In this document: piece after piece, positions 45,901 through 57,310 of the stretch | How the letters are laid out: every line of letters starts with the position of its first letter | How positions within the stretch are numbered: the first letter of the stretch is position 1 | Source of the DNA: Apodospora peruviana | Lineage: Eukaryota > Ascomycota > Sordariomycetes > Sordariales > Lasiosphaeriaceae | Reading direction: 5' to 3' | Length of the DNA: 64,000 bases | Assembly (NCBI GenBank): GCA_033439685.1 | Contig: JAUEDM010000001.1 | Span: 5,394,001-5,458,000 of the forward strand | Notes under the pieces: generated by a model | The model's database searches: none | What the model was told of the DNA's origin: nothing | What the model saw: the letters and a program-made list of their open reading frames with translations, nothing else | Translations under genes and position numbers: made by a program

Positions 45901-46661
45901 ACAGCTTGAGCAGAGCTGGTGGTTGTGCCCAACTTTATGTTCGGTTCACGATTCTACTGACTACAGTGCGTAAATCCCCTCTTGGTTGAAAGCTGTAGCA
46001 CCTCACTTTCAACTTCGCTGTCGGACCGTTGGTGGACAATTACCCCTCCATAACCCCTGTCGGGATTGGGGCCCGGTCTGAGCTCTACGGCACGCCCCAG
46101 TAGCGAATCAAGCAGGGTCCTGGGTGTGTCAGTGGTGACGGTTCCTGCGCAGCGCGGGAGAAGTCCAAGGAAGGTCGCAAGATCGTTCCAAAGGTCCCAA
46201 AGATCGCACAAAAGCCACACCTTCTTTTCTGGGCCTCGGAGTCGAGTGGCAGGTCGCTCATATTTCAAGGTTTTACTTATTTTCAGCAAGCCAGGCACAC
46301 CGGCGGAGCCTGTCCGGTATGGAAGGAGCTCGATCGACGTTTCAGTTTCACACTCTGCCCGGGCCTGGCCGCTGGCCTTCTGGCCCTGCCCGTGGCTGAT
46401 GCACAGTTCTCAAGGTGCCCGCGGTGGCTGAATCAGCCGGCGAGGCTGTATCCCGTCGTCGGGCAGTAGTGGAGCTACCCCGCTTTAGTCCACGTGGAAT
46501 TGACACCAGCCAGCTGGATGATTGGCTGGAACTGTGCCGATGACCTTCCTGTGCAGGCAAGTGCTAAAGCTGCACGATTACGGTATACAGACTGTACCGC
46601 GGGTGCCGTAGTTACGCGGCGTGTCGACAGTCGAGCTTTCTGTTCACTTTTGCTGTCTTCA

Positions 46662-49651
46662 ATGCGCTCCTCTCTTCCCCTTCGATCTCACCGCCTGAGT
46701 CCATCCTCAGTTTTGGCTCAATTCGCGCTGCGTGCCCCCTCAAGATTCAGAATCGCGGACCGAACTCAGCTCCAGCGACAACCCCTCCGCCATCCTTCGG
46801 CCCGACGTCTTACCACAGCCGTTGCCATGAACGCCAAAGAGCTCAAGCAGTACCTGGCGGATGCCCCTCCCTCGGTCGTGCGACTCGAGATACAGAAGCA
46901 CTTCGAGGCCCTGACGGACAGCCAGAAGCGTTATGCCCACTTCATCAGCAGGTAAGACGGAGACGGTTTTCAATCCCCGAACGGATAGCCACCTCACTCC
47001 ACGCTCATGTGTGCTCGTGTGACCTTTGTCCTTTGTTGTAATTCAGGCCCGCTAACCATATCCAACCCCTTAGAGCATCGTTTGCTGGTAACCGCATCGT
47101 GCTCCGCCAAGTGTCGCCCGAGTCCGAATCCATCTACGATTTTATCCTCGCTGTGCATAAGGCCTCTGGCGGAGACTGGAAGGCCCTAGCGGACAAAGCT
47201 GGTGTGGACGAGGCCGGCCTCTCTGCCTTCCTGCAGTATGCTGCTCAATTTCTTGGCAACAGCGGCAATTACAAAAGTTTCGGAGACTCCAAGTTCATTC
47301 CCCGGTGCGACGAAAAGGTTTTTGAGGCGCTTGCGTCGACCTCTTCCGATGCTGAGAAGCACTACAAGGCCACCAATGGCGCCATTTTTGCGACAGACAA
47401 GCCCGGCCTCCTGCATTTGGGCTTCCCTGACGAGGGCCACCTGACCACCTATTATCCCGACTCTCCTTCCATCACCAAAGACGAGGTCGACGCGGTTGCG
47501 AAATGGATGCAGAAGGCCGGTCTGCTCCCGGAAAACACCAGGCTTCGGAAGACCGAGGGCGGCGATTTTGAGATTCTCATCGCATCTGCCCAGACCGGCA
47601 TTCCAAGCGACGGGGGTGATATTGGGAACCAGACCGAGTACCAGATCAGCGACGGCCCCCTCGATGGCAAGATGGTCAAGCTCATCTACGGCGACTATGC
47701 GCCAGAGATGAGCGCCATTACAGGGTTCATCAAGAAAGCAGCCGAGAACGCCGAGAACGATACACAAAAAAAGATGCATCTTGCATATGCCAAGTCATTT
47801 GACGAGGGCTCGCTTTTAGCCTTTAAGGACAGCCAGAGGTTCTGGATCCGCGACCAAGGTCCGATGGTGGAGTGCAATATTGGCTTCATTGAGACATACC
47901 GCGACCCGGCGGGCGTTCGTGGAGAGTGGGAAGGCTTTGCTGCAGGTGCGTGACATGACATTGCAGGCTGCCTCCCTTGGCGGTCCCGAATCACCGGATA
48001 TTGTGTTCCATAAACTGACATTTGTATACGTCACAGTTGTCAACCGTGCGTTAATCCTCGGCCGCCGTCTTGGCACGGTGATGTTGTTGAGAAAAGCTCA
48101 CATGTTTATGTAGAGGAGAGAACGCGGGCATTCGGAGAGCTCGTCCGGTCGGCACCCGGTCTGATTCCCTTGCTTCCATGGTCAAACGAGTTCGAGAAGG
48201 ACAAGTTCCTATCTCCGGACTTCACCTCGCTTGAGGTCCTGACGTTTTGCGGTATGTTATCGTCCCCTCCAGGCTTATGCCTGTCGGAATAGCTCTGACT
48301 CGATTATTTTAATTAGGCTCTGGCATCCCGGCCGGTATCAACATGTAAGTCTATTGCTGATTTGTTTAGCGCTTTCTTAGGTGCGATGCTGATTTTTCTG
48401 AAGTCCCAATTATGATGACATCCGACAGTCAGAAGGCTTCAAGAACGTGAGCTTAGGTGAGTTACCGAGTGATAATGACGCATCCAAGAGTTCACTGACC
48501 GCGCATTAGGTAACGTGTTGAGTGCCAAGGCTCCTGATGAGAAGATCCCCTTTATTAAAAATGAGGATCTTGCGATTTACCAAAAGCATCGTGACGCGGC
48601 CTTTGAGGTGCAGGTTGGCCTTCATGAGCTCACTGGCCATGGATGTGGCAAGCTTCTTCAGGAGACTGCTCCTGGCGAGTACAATTTCGATCACAAGAAT
48701 CTGCCTACCAGCCCATTGACCAACAAGCCCGTGACTACATGGTACAAACCCGGGCAAACATGGGGCTCGGTTTTCGGTGGTCTTGCTGGAGCATACGAGG
48801 TTAGAACTCGGTGATGCCTCCGTGTAGAGTTACTTGCTAACGACATTTTAGGAATGTCGCGCTGAGCTTGTGGCCATGTTTTTGAGGTGAGTGCCAGTGA
48901 AGCGACCCTGGCGTTCAGCTTTCTTCTAACTTTGTCCTCAAAGCTGCGAATTTTCCGCACTCAAGATCTTTGGCTTCGGAGATGGATCCACCGATATGGA
49001 TGGAGAGGCGGGTGATGTTCTTTATGCGTCCTACCTGAGTATGGCTCGGGCTGGGCTGATCTCGATTGAGTTCTGGGACCCTAAGAGCCAGAAGTGGGGA
49101 CAGCCTCACTGCCAGGCCCGATTTGCAATTCTAAAGGTGAGTTTCATTCGTATCTTGGTCTGACGACCGCGGAATTTTGCTAATGCTTGTCTCCCAGGCC
49201 TTCTTGGAAGCAGAGGACGACTTCTGCAAGCTTGAGTACAAGAACGAGGACTTATCTGATCTTACGATAAAGCTTGATCGATCCAAGATTCTGACAAGCG
49301 GCAGGAAAGGTAAAACCCCGTTTTCTAGGATGAGGTGGTGATATTTCAATAGATTAACTGACATGTGCCCGCACCGTAGCTGTTGGTGACATGTTGCAAA
49401 AGATTCACATTTACAAGTCGACGGCTGATGTCGAAGCCGGGTCAAAGTACTTCAGCGACATGTCGAATGTCGGACTGGAGTACTGGGGAACAAAGGTCCG
49501 AGACGTTGTGCTGGCAAACAAGCAGCCCAGAAAGGTGTTTGTGCAGGCGAACACGTACCTCGACGAGAAGACGGGCAAGGTGTCTATTGAGCAGTATGAG
49601 CCTACGGTCGAAGGTATCATCCAGAGCTGGGCCGAGAGGGAGGAGGCGTAG
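46662..49651 (+). CDS. Dipeptidyl peptidase III, zinc metallopeptidase (M49), with possible mitochondrial and cytosolic starts
   Basis: DPP3 removes dipeptides from the N-terminus of short peptides. Eleven exons are inferred: 46662-46951, 47074-47945, 48037-48045, 48114-48251, 48317-48344, 48404-48456, 48510-48799, 48852-48886, 48944-49136, 49198-49309 and 49380-49651, giving 763 aa. Zinc ligands are in HELTGHGCGK (near residue 501) and ECRAE (near 561). Other family stretches are FIPRCDEKVFEAL, WIRDQGPMVECNIGFIETYR, GSGIPAGINIPNYDDIRQ and GSTDMDGEAGDVLYASYLSM. The 9-nt exon 3 adds three residues and restores FAAVVNQERTRAFGELV. The first ATG gives an Arg/Ser-rich, acid-poor leader ending ARRLTTAVA. 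A second in-frame ATG at 46827 gives MNAKELKQYL, the usual cytosolic start (708 aa). Exon borders follow conserved sequence; all phases agree. Confidence 0.92.
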
Positions 49652-50633
49652 CTCTTGAACAGCAGGTTGTAGTCAAAGTTGTAGGTTGCTCGACTAACGC
49701 GCGTACCTGCGCGTGATGCGGTCTACCAGACGACCCAAACGGCCGGGGTACGCAAAGGCCAAAATTCGCTGCGGAGGTGCTCGTGAAGGCGTCGTTTTCC
49801 GCAGATCTTTATTCTTTGTGGGACACCGCTTTGGATGGCTATTCCCAGCACGCTCTACCTAGGTTATGCATCTTGTTTTTTAGATGTAACCTGTACTTGA
49901 ACCTACAGATAGCTGAGCTGTTAGGGCAAAATTTGGGTCTGCAGAACTGTACAACATACCCAGATATTTGGTGGAATCGATTCAGTATGCTGTTGGATGC
50001 GACGGGTTTCGACTAGTCCATCTATTGATATTAAATGTGATAGCTGATTAGGTGGTTAAGCCCTTCTCCTTCTTCGCGAAGCAGGTATGTAGCGGCCTGG
50101 GTATCTCTGGCGAGAAATGTTCAGGATTTATCGAGACAGATACAAGACCGTACCGTCTTGGGATAGCTGTTTGAGTGCCGCCATCAAAAATATCAAGACT
50201 GTGATCTTTTCCCCTCCTGGCTTGGCTTAATATAGGTGAATAGGAAATTTGTTTCTCTCCCATACAACACCGGCACACATATGCACACCATTTCACGGTG
50301 AATAGTAGCCATCGAGTCAAGAAATCACTGTAAGAGTCCATGTCTGTGACATATTTTGCGATCGCCTGCTAGGGCCTGAGATGATAGGTAGGAATCTTTG
50401 CTGCTTAAATGAGGATTTCCAGGATGGGCACCAGGTGCTCTGAAAAGTCATGAGGTTGGAGATTTGCAAAGTACTCGATGGCTACTATTTACCGTGTAAC
50501 GGTGTACAATACAAATAATAGAGGAGTATAATAAACAAACAAATAGTCACGGCACACGTCTTGAACAGATGATGCCAACCAAGGACAGAACGTGCATATA
50601 GCTCTCTTCCATAACTCCTACACACAATGCCTT
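49652..50633. other. Intergenic between convergent DPP3 and DUF3074 genes
   Basis: These 982 bp lie between two stop codons; short ORFs only. Confidence 0.6.
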
Positions 50634-52022
50634 TTACACCTGCTCCGCCTCCGAGTGAAGCCCTGATGATGTCTTCGTCCTCTCCTTGACGATCCACCCA
50701 AGAAAAAGTGACACATCCTTTGCGATCTGGCCCGGCAGGGCCAGGTTCTGGACCCACCGCGGGAGCACGCCGCTAGCATCGGACGTGAGCGCCATCAGCC
50801 ACTCGATCTTGTCTCGTCTACTACTCTCTTCTTTAGAAGTAGTAGGTGATGATGGTGTAGGTAACTTCCGAAAGCGCTCGATGCTTGCGTATGAGGCTAT
50901 TACCGTGCCCTTGTCGCTGTCGTCGTTTCCCTCACGGTGCGTTTGCAGGACTGAGGTAGAAGAGGTGAACCAATCCGGCACGGTAAGGCTTATGATGAGG
51001 AATTCGGGCTTTTCTTTCTTGTCGTTGTTATCTTCGATGATGGAACAGGTCATCTGGAGGATGGGAAAGGTGCGATCCTTCAGGGGCTTGCCAATATGAT
51101 GGCGGGCCTCGAGAACGCAGAGGGTGAAGTTGTGCCATGTTTCGCCGGCTATTCTTTGCGGTGGCTGTTCTATTTGTTAGTTAACAGGTTTGGACTGAAT
51201 GCCGTGGATGAGATTTGCGAGTGGTAGCTATGGTTAGATAGCTGAGGTTTGGGGGCAGAGGGATGAGATGATGAACATACCGGAGGAAGGGGGGTTGCTA
51301 TCATTGGACGATGTTGACAGCAACACTGTGTGCGGAATGTGTTGGACGAAAGAGTAATGAATATCTCAGAGGATAAAGAGGGAGTAAAAAAGGGACGTCC
51401 TTACCACCCCAGCACAATCCCAAACAACCACCTTCTCCATCTTCACCACACTGGGCGTGAACATTTTCTCTGTCTCTGCGTGTCGGTCCTTGAAGCAATC
51501 GCGGAACTCCTCCCAGCTAGCCGTCAGCGTTTCCCTCGCGTCCTCGTGCACGCTTCGTCGGCAAACCCAGGTCTCTCCTCCTCCTTCTCCTGACACCCCT
51601 TTCGAATCCAAACTAAGCCCTCCTTCCTTCTGCTGCTTCTTCACCATTTCAAGTTCTCCCGCCCCAATGACCCGCTCAAACAGTTCCACATCGGCAGCCG
51701 ACTCGCGATACGACTTGACACCCTTTGGTTTCCATTCCCTCTTCTTCTCGTCTCTCTTAGCGTCTCCCTTGGGCGCAACGGACTCGATGAACGGGACAGC
51801 TTCCCGCAGCAGTGAGGCCAGAAACCATGCCAAGTTACAGTCACCTGGGCCTCGTCCTCCTTCAACAGGCGGCAGCTGGTTGGTACGAATCCCCGAGAGT
51901 CGGATCAGCGGGCCAAGTTTCCCTTGCTCTTTTGCTGTTGTCATTTCTTGTGGTTGCTGCAACTGGATAAGAGCCGGATTGGCGACTACCATGGCAGAGG
52001 GTTGCTGCGTGGCTGATGCCAT
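50634..52022 (-). CDS. DUF3074 (START-like) domain protein
   Basis: Two exons are inferred: 52022-51405 and 51164-50634, giving 382 aa. A short N-terminal tail precedes LGPLIRLSGIRTNQLPP, then LAWFLASLLREAVPFIESVA, ETWVCRRSVHEDA and TASWEEFRDCFKDRHAETEK. VVVWDCAG leads to the intron, and GETWHNFTLCVLEARHHIG with FPILQMTCSI follows it. The end, EWLMALTSDASGVLPRWVQN then IAKDVSLFLGWI, is characteristic of fungal DUF3074 proteins. This family has a START/Bet v1-like fold, suggesting lipid or hydrophobic ligand binding, but no function is established. The junction is the weak point: I used the phase-0 acceptor AACAG at 51165-51169. An extra small exon around 51260-51320 is also possible. Confidence 0.8.
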
Positions 52023-53289
52023 TTCGGTCCAAATTTTTTATTTGACTGTGTAGCCGTCTTGGGAGGATGAAAAATTATGTACCCGCAATAGTGGCCAGGG
52101 AGACAATGTAGCCTTTTTAAGATCTAAGCTACCAAGGTAACGACAAGCCAGCCAGCTGAGTATGTACTGGTGCAACAAAAAATTCAGAATGCCGGTATGA
52201 CAGATTGTCGATAATGGCACGTTCGTTCTGTGTCTCCTCCCTTTGTCCGTCGTATTCCCATTCCTATCCGACCCAGTACGACGAGTCTTCGAACGAATTA
52301 ATAACCTGACGCAAGAATCACATACAAGCAACGTGAATCGGTTTACCAATTCATGAGTGAACTAGATATTAGAATGCTACATTCAATACACCAAAGGGTA
52401 TAAAATCCCCTCACCTAGGGCCTCCGTATCCTCTGGAGCAGAGTACCCCAGTTGGGGTTAGAGTGATCGTAGCGCAAACTGCGTTTCATAGCTGCGTCAT
52501 CAATGCAACTCCTTCCCTTCGTTGTGTACCCTCCCACGCGCCTCCAAAACAGACCTCATTTTTCTGGTCTGTAGATTAGTTTCTCCCGGCGAATAGCCAA
52601 CCATTCCATTGCATCGCATCGCCGGAACCTCCAGCCCGCTTCCATAACGACTGCTGCGATCGCCTGAATTGCCAACCGCCTTCCATACGCCTCCTTAAAA
52701 ACGTCCTTTTGCCTGACACCCAGATTCATCATATCGTTAACCAATTGGATGATATTGGCATGCAGCCGTTAGTTTTCGAACAGTGGCCTCCAGATATATT
52801 ACCGAAATCATTCAAGATCGAAAAGAAAATGCTCCGTGGATCGTCAAGTACCGAAGTCCGGCTTGGCCCGCCGCTAAGGAAGCCCTTTTCTGTCCCAAGT
52901 CCGTGCCGCTAACGCGTTTCTCCCGTGCAATGTCTTTTCTGTCGCCGATTCAACCCCGGAACAGCGTTGCTTGGCGCCGTTCGCCCTGCTTCTGCGTTGA
53001 CATCGCTGACTTGACGACTCCCGTCTCGCCTCATAGTATCCGGATCGCATCACAACGCTGCAGCGCAATCCCTCCTTGCGATACGAATTGGTTTCGAGCT
53101 CGAGTGTGTCCCTGAGAGGCCTCGGCGCCATGCACAAATAACAGCCATGCAGACTGCCCACTATCAGCGTCAGAGTCCTTCGTATTCACTGCTTCGCATT
53201 TGTCTGTGACCGCATACTGAGCGCATAAGCAATAAGCCACACTGTTCCAATCCTTGCAACTGTGATGGAACCCTACTGTTTTGCAGAAT
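52023..53289. other. Intergenic: DUF3074 promoter side and C2H2 factor 3' flank
   Basis: This is 1.27 kb with only short ORFs and no recognised gene or RNA. Confidence 0.55.
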
Positions 53290-55419
53290 TCAAAACACAC
53301 TGTCGAGAACGGTTGTGTCGTCGTTCACAGATGTGCCGTCGTTCCCCTTCTGGTGAGTCTTCATATGACGCCGGAGTTGGTCTTGGCGGTGGAAGTCACG
53401 GTTGCAGCCAGCAACCGAACAGCTGAATCGGCCCCGGACTTCATGTGTCCGTTTATGCTTGGACAAGTTGGAAGATTCACTGAACATCTTGCCGCAGATG
53501 GGGCATTTCAGCGGCTTGATGCCGCTGTGGATACGCTGGTGCATTGCTATTGAAGTGACGCATCAGTTAGTAGGGACTATAAACCGACATCGACTAATGT
53601 TTACCTACTTAGCGCGCTGGGGTATCGAAACGTCTTTTTGCAGATACCGCACTCAAGGGGCTTTTGATCCGTGTGGATAAACATGTGCTGGTTTAAAGCC
53701 TGCTTGGCCGAGAACCCTTTCTTGCATGTCGGACAGACATGAGGCTTGTCTGTTGGATTGTTAGGTCAAGTCTCCAAACATGATTCGCAGGCCGAACTTA
53801 CGACCAATATGTGTTTGCATGTGCCTTTCTATCTTGCTTCTTTGAGGGAAGCCTGACGCGCCGTGTGCACTTCGTGGGCAGTCATCCCAGCCGCAGCTAA
53901 ATCCATGGTCTCCCTTGGTGGCGTACTTGATATGCTTGTTGACTGCGTGGTTGAAAAGTTCTTCCGAGCTCGTGAAGGACACCCCGCAGACTTCGGTGCT
54001 CCCCTCATCGCGCCAGAGACATTTGTGCTCATAGTCCGGACCCATCTCCACGGTACCACTTGCAGATGATTCCACCGTGGTGCTCCGGGCTGGGGATGGG
54101 CTCCTTGGTTTCGCATCCGACATATCTACGCTGTTCGAGAGTGGAGTCAAAGGAGAAGGGGTATTCGCAGACGCTCCTGAGTCTGAGGTATCAAAAGGCG
54201 TAGTCGGAGACTGAGATAGAGTCTCGCTGGAGGGCAGAACGCTCTCATCTTGTGCCTCTCGTGGGTCGGGTACGGGATCTTGGATATTACTCAAAAGCTC
54301 CCTATAGTACGGTCTATGCTGCTCGTTGAAGTGGGCCAAGAAGGCCTCGGGATTGCTGATCTGGGCTCCACACTCGGTGAGATCTTGGTTCATCTGCAGA
54401 TTCTGATCAAGGGGCGGAAGGTGGCCGAACTGGGTTGGGTTATTATATGAGAACGGGAACGGGCAGTTCCCATTGCCGTATGTGCGAGGGTCATCCAACA
54501 GGCAAGGTCTTGTGCAAGTGGATGAGTTTGGGTCGTCGTGGGCAAGCAAGACATGGTTCATTATGGGCTCGAGCCCGTTCGGCACGAAGCTGGGATGCTC
54601 CAAGGAGGCTTGATGAGAAGGGTGAGAGACTCCGAAACCGAAGCCATCCATCACTGCCCCGTTGAAGTGTGCAGGGCTGACATGCTGCGACAGAGAAAAG
54701 TTGTGTTGGCCGGCTTGCTGCAGGCCATAACTGTGGTGTGATGGCTCTGGAGCGTGTGTAATCGAGATGAGGGCGGCGGCCCCGTTGGCGACTTCGGTGG
54801 GCACGGCAATACGGCGGCTTGGGCAATTTTGGTCTGTACAGGCGTCGTCCTTGTTGGCACATGCAATATTAGAGCACTTGCCGGTCATGGTGCACTCGCT
54901 GTCGCAGCAACTATCATCATCCACGGACTGACAGTCATCGTCGGCTGTGTGGTGATCCAGCTGAAGATGTTGGCCATACCACGGCTGGACGGCATCCGGA
55001 TGCGAGGGATTGACAGATGCACGAAATGGTGCTGAGAAGGCGCTGACGTCGAAAGAGTTGTAGTACAGTAGACCTGGGTCGCGTCGGGATGACATGGAGC
55101 GGCTAGGCCAGCCGGACTGCATACCGGCCGGAGGGCCTCGGTGATTGAAGTGCTGGGAGCCGTTGTAGAGGCCGACGCCCATGCACTGGTCGACGCAAAG
55201 GTCATCGTGAGACTCGCCCGCACCGCCGTTGGTTAGGTGGCCGAGATTACCGGGGGACTGTTCCGGGGGTAGAGCGGCATTCATGGAGTAGTCCATGATA
55301 CCGCCCAGGTTGTGGTGAGGGCTATGGGTGAAGCTGATGTTGGTGGCGCTCTGGGAAGGGTGGTGGAAAGCATGGCGGCCGTACTTGAAGGGCTCGGATG
55401 GCTCAAAGGAGCCTTCCAT
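53290..55419 (-). CDS. C2H2 zinc-finger transcription factor resembling zinc-responsive Zap1/ZafA regulators
   Basis: Three exons are inferred: 55419-53802, 53749-53609 and 53546-53290, giving 671 aa. Six C2H2 fingers occupy ~460-655. Two are atypical with wide spacing (CLWRDEGSTEVC...H; CGWDDCP...HMQTH). Three are classical: CPTCKKGFSAKQALNQHMF, CGICKKTFRYPSALTMHQR and CPICGKMFSESSNLSKHKR. The last is CSVAGCNRDFHRQDQLRRHM. Both introns fall within the array and phases agree. Residues ~165-200 hold a cysteine cluster (SCCDSECTMTGKCSNIACA then CTDQNCP) that could bind metal. The rest is His/Ser/Pro-rich and probably carries activation regions. An array with paired atypical fingers plus a Cys-rich acidic region recalls Zap1 and Aspergillus ZafA. 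This assignment is an inference; another C2H2 regulator remains possible. Confidence 0.83.
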
Positions 55420-56869
55420 TGTCTTTGTCGCGGGGTCTGTCTCTCAATGCCGGCAATGCGACAGAGGGCATTTGCACCGGGGGTAGGTTCCAAGTTCTGA
55501 CAGCGGCGATGGCGGCGGCATGGGGCCAGACGCGGAAAGCTAGGCGTCTACCCTTTCAATTAATAACCACTAAATCCGATCCAATGCGCTGTAAGCTGGA
55601 TAGGCAGTGACACGCTCGCGCCGACGCAGCAGCAGAAGCAGTCACGGAAGAATAGTGGAATAGTGGTCGGGATGAGCTGGCCACCGGGCGTCGGTGATTT
55701 GGATGTTGAGGTGAAGGAGGTGAGCAGAGTGTGTGAAAAGCTGAGAACCTTGATGGCTGCCCCGGGGCTGGTGGCAGAGGCAAGCACCTAACAGCACTAC
55801 AGCGGCACCCTGACGCAGCCGTCAATCACAAGAGATTCAGACTGCGCGCGGGCGGCGATAGCCCGGAGCTCTATTCGATTGTTTCGATATACAACTGCGA
55901 CGAACCGCCAAACAACCTCGAGTGAACTAGGTGGGATCTTAGTAGGCGCTGAGGTAACAATCCTCGATCCCGAAGTCGACTGCTCTGGTGTTGTTTCGAT
56001 CCGGGCCACTTTTTTTTTTTTTTTTTTTTCCCCTCGAGCGGCGGGGCCGTCCAAGAAACGCCGCCAACTGGACTTCCGTTCAAGTGCCCGGCGGGGCATC
56101 CCCATATCCCACAGATGTCACCTGTGAGACCAACTGAACCGACCCCACGGTTCACGTTTCCCCGAACTTGGCGTTTAGGTTTAGGTGTGGCTGAGCCCGT
56201 TTCTACCTTCGAGCATGTGCTCCGTTTCCTTCAATCCTAGCATTATCCATCGAGCTTGAAAGAGGACGGAAGCTTCCCCCACACCATCGGGCCCAGCATT
56301 TGGCAGTTAAACTGATCAGTAAAAGACTGATGAGCTGAACTGATCCTGTACTGAACCTGCTACATAATGAAGATGCAAATACACTACATCAATGGATGCT
56401 CACATCTGTACGGAATAGATGTTTGGTCCATTCTACATAGTTACACCTGGTGCTTATCTTCCCCGCCATTCCGCCACACCACCACCCACTCCCTCAATCG
56501 CTCGCACAGGCAGCAGCAGTGTGGACAGTGATGAGACACCCAAGGCTACGGGTCCGCCCTGGACCCTGGCACCACAAAAGTCAAGCGGCCGGGACAAGTA
56601 CTGGTTGTGGCCGTAATAAAAACGTCGCAATAGCATCCTTCAACATCAGCTCCCCCAACTCTACATGCTACTAGACTTCTGTACTATGCAATCTTACAGT
56701 AGCTAGACCTTTTTCAACCTCAGTAACACTAATCTACCACTCTTGCACCTGAACATGGGTGATAGCCCGCCAACTGTCGCCGTCGCCGCCGTCGCCCAAC
56801 AATCGTAGTAATATCCCGCTCGACAAACCAAACCCCTCCCCGCCCCGACAGACCTACCTCACATACGCC
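55420..56869. other. Divergent intergenic region; contains a T-homopolymer
   Basis: This 1.45 kb stretch lies between the zinc-finger gene and the small acylated-protein gene. A T run of about 20 occurs at ~56010-56030, directly next to a C run. No additional gene was recognised. Confidence 0.55.
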
Positions 56870-57310
56870 ATGGGTAACCTCTGCGGCAAAGCATCAAACG
56901 ACGACCCTTTCGCACAACCAGGCCGGCGCCTGGACTCGGCGCCTCCAGCACCAAAGTCAGCGTCCGTCCCGGCGAAAGTAGTCGGCGGTCCGCCCCGGAC
57001 TCTCGGAGGCGGAAGCGGAAGCGGCAGCGGAGGCGCGACCACCACCGGCGTTGGTGTTGACGAGGCCCGGAGGAAAGCCGCGGAAGCTGCTGAGGTTAGT
57101 AGTCTTCCTCGCTATTTCGTCGCGATTCCCAATTATATATCTAACAAAAATTAGGCACGAGCAAAACAAGGTGGTGGCGGTGGCAAGCTCAGCTCCCAGC
57201 TCGCCGCGCAAAAAAGGCAGACGCGTACCGACACCCTCAAGGAAGTCAGTGACACCCAGCGTCGTCAGAGAGACATGGACGCCAGCGCCGACGCTCTTAA
57301 TCACAACTAA
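56870..57310 (+). CDS. Small MGNLC-type protein, probably N-myristoylated and palmitoylated
   Basis: Two exons are inferred (56870-57094, 57155-57310), giving 126 aa. The start MGNLCGKASNDDPFAQPG has Gly2 for myristoylation and Cys5 for palmitoylation, so the product should be held on the cytosolic face of a membrane. A Pro/Ala-rich part with KVVGGPPRTLGGGSGSGSGG follows. A charged, probably helical, C-terminal half (DEARRKAAEAAEARAKQGGG then LSSQLAAQKRQTRTDTLKEV) ends MDASADALNHN. The intron has GTTAGT and TAG ends, is phase 0, and lies within the Ala/Glu helix. I believe similar short MGN(L/C)C proteins occur widely in filamentous ascomycetes, but I know of no assigned function. Coding nature is supported by the open frames across both exons and the acylation signature. 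Confidence 0.78.

Larger units (their letters stand above)
40826..46661. other. Gene-poor 5.8 kb divergent region between gluconokinase and DPP3
   Basis: This is the longest stretch without a supported gene. It holds many short ORFs, the longest on the minus strand (41875-42822, 315 codons from a GTG, no domain seen). It is also the densest area for the GGTACC motif: 41025-41034, 42133-42164, 42904-42920, 44030-44046 and 44421-44430. I see no transposase, reverse transcriptase, or terminal repeat. Confidence 0.45.
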
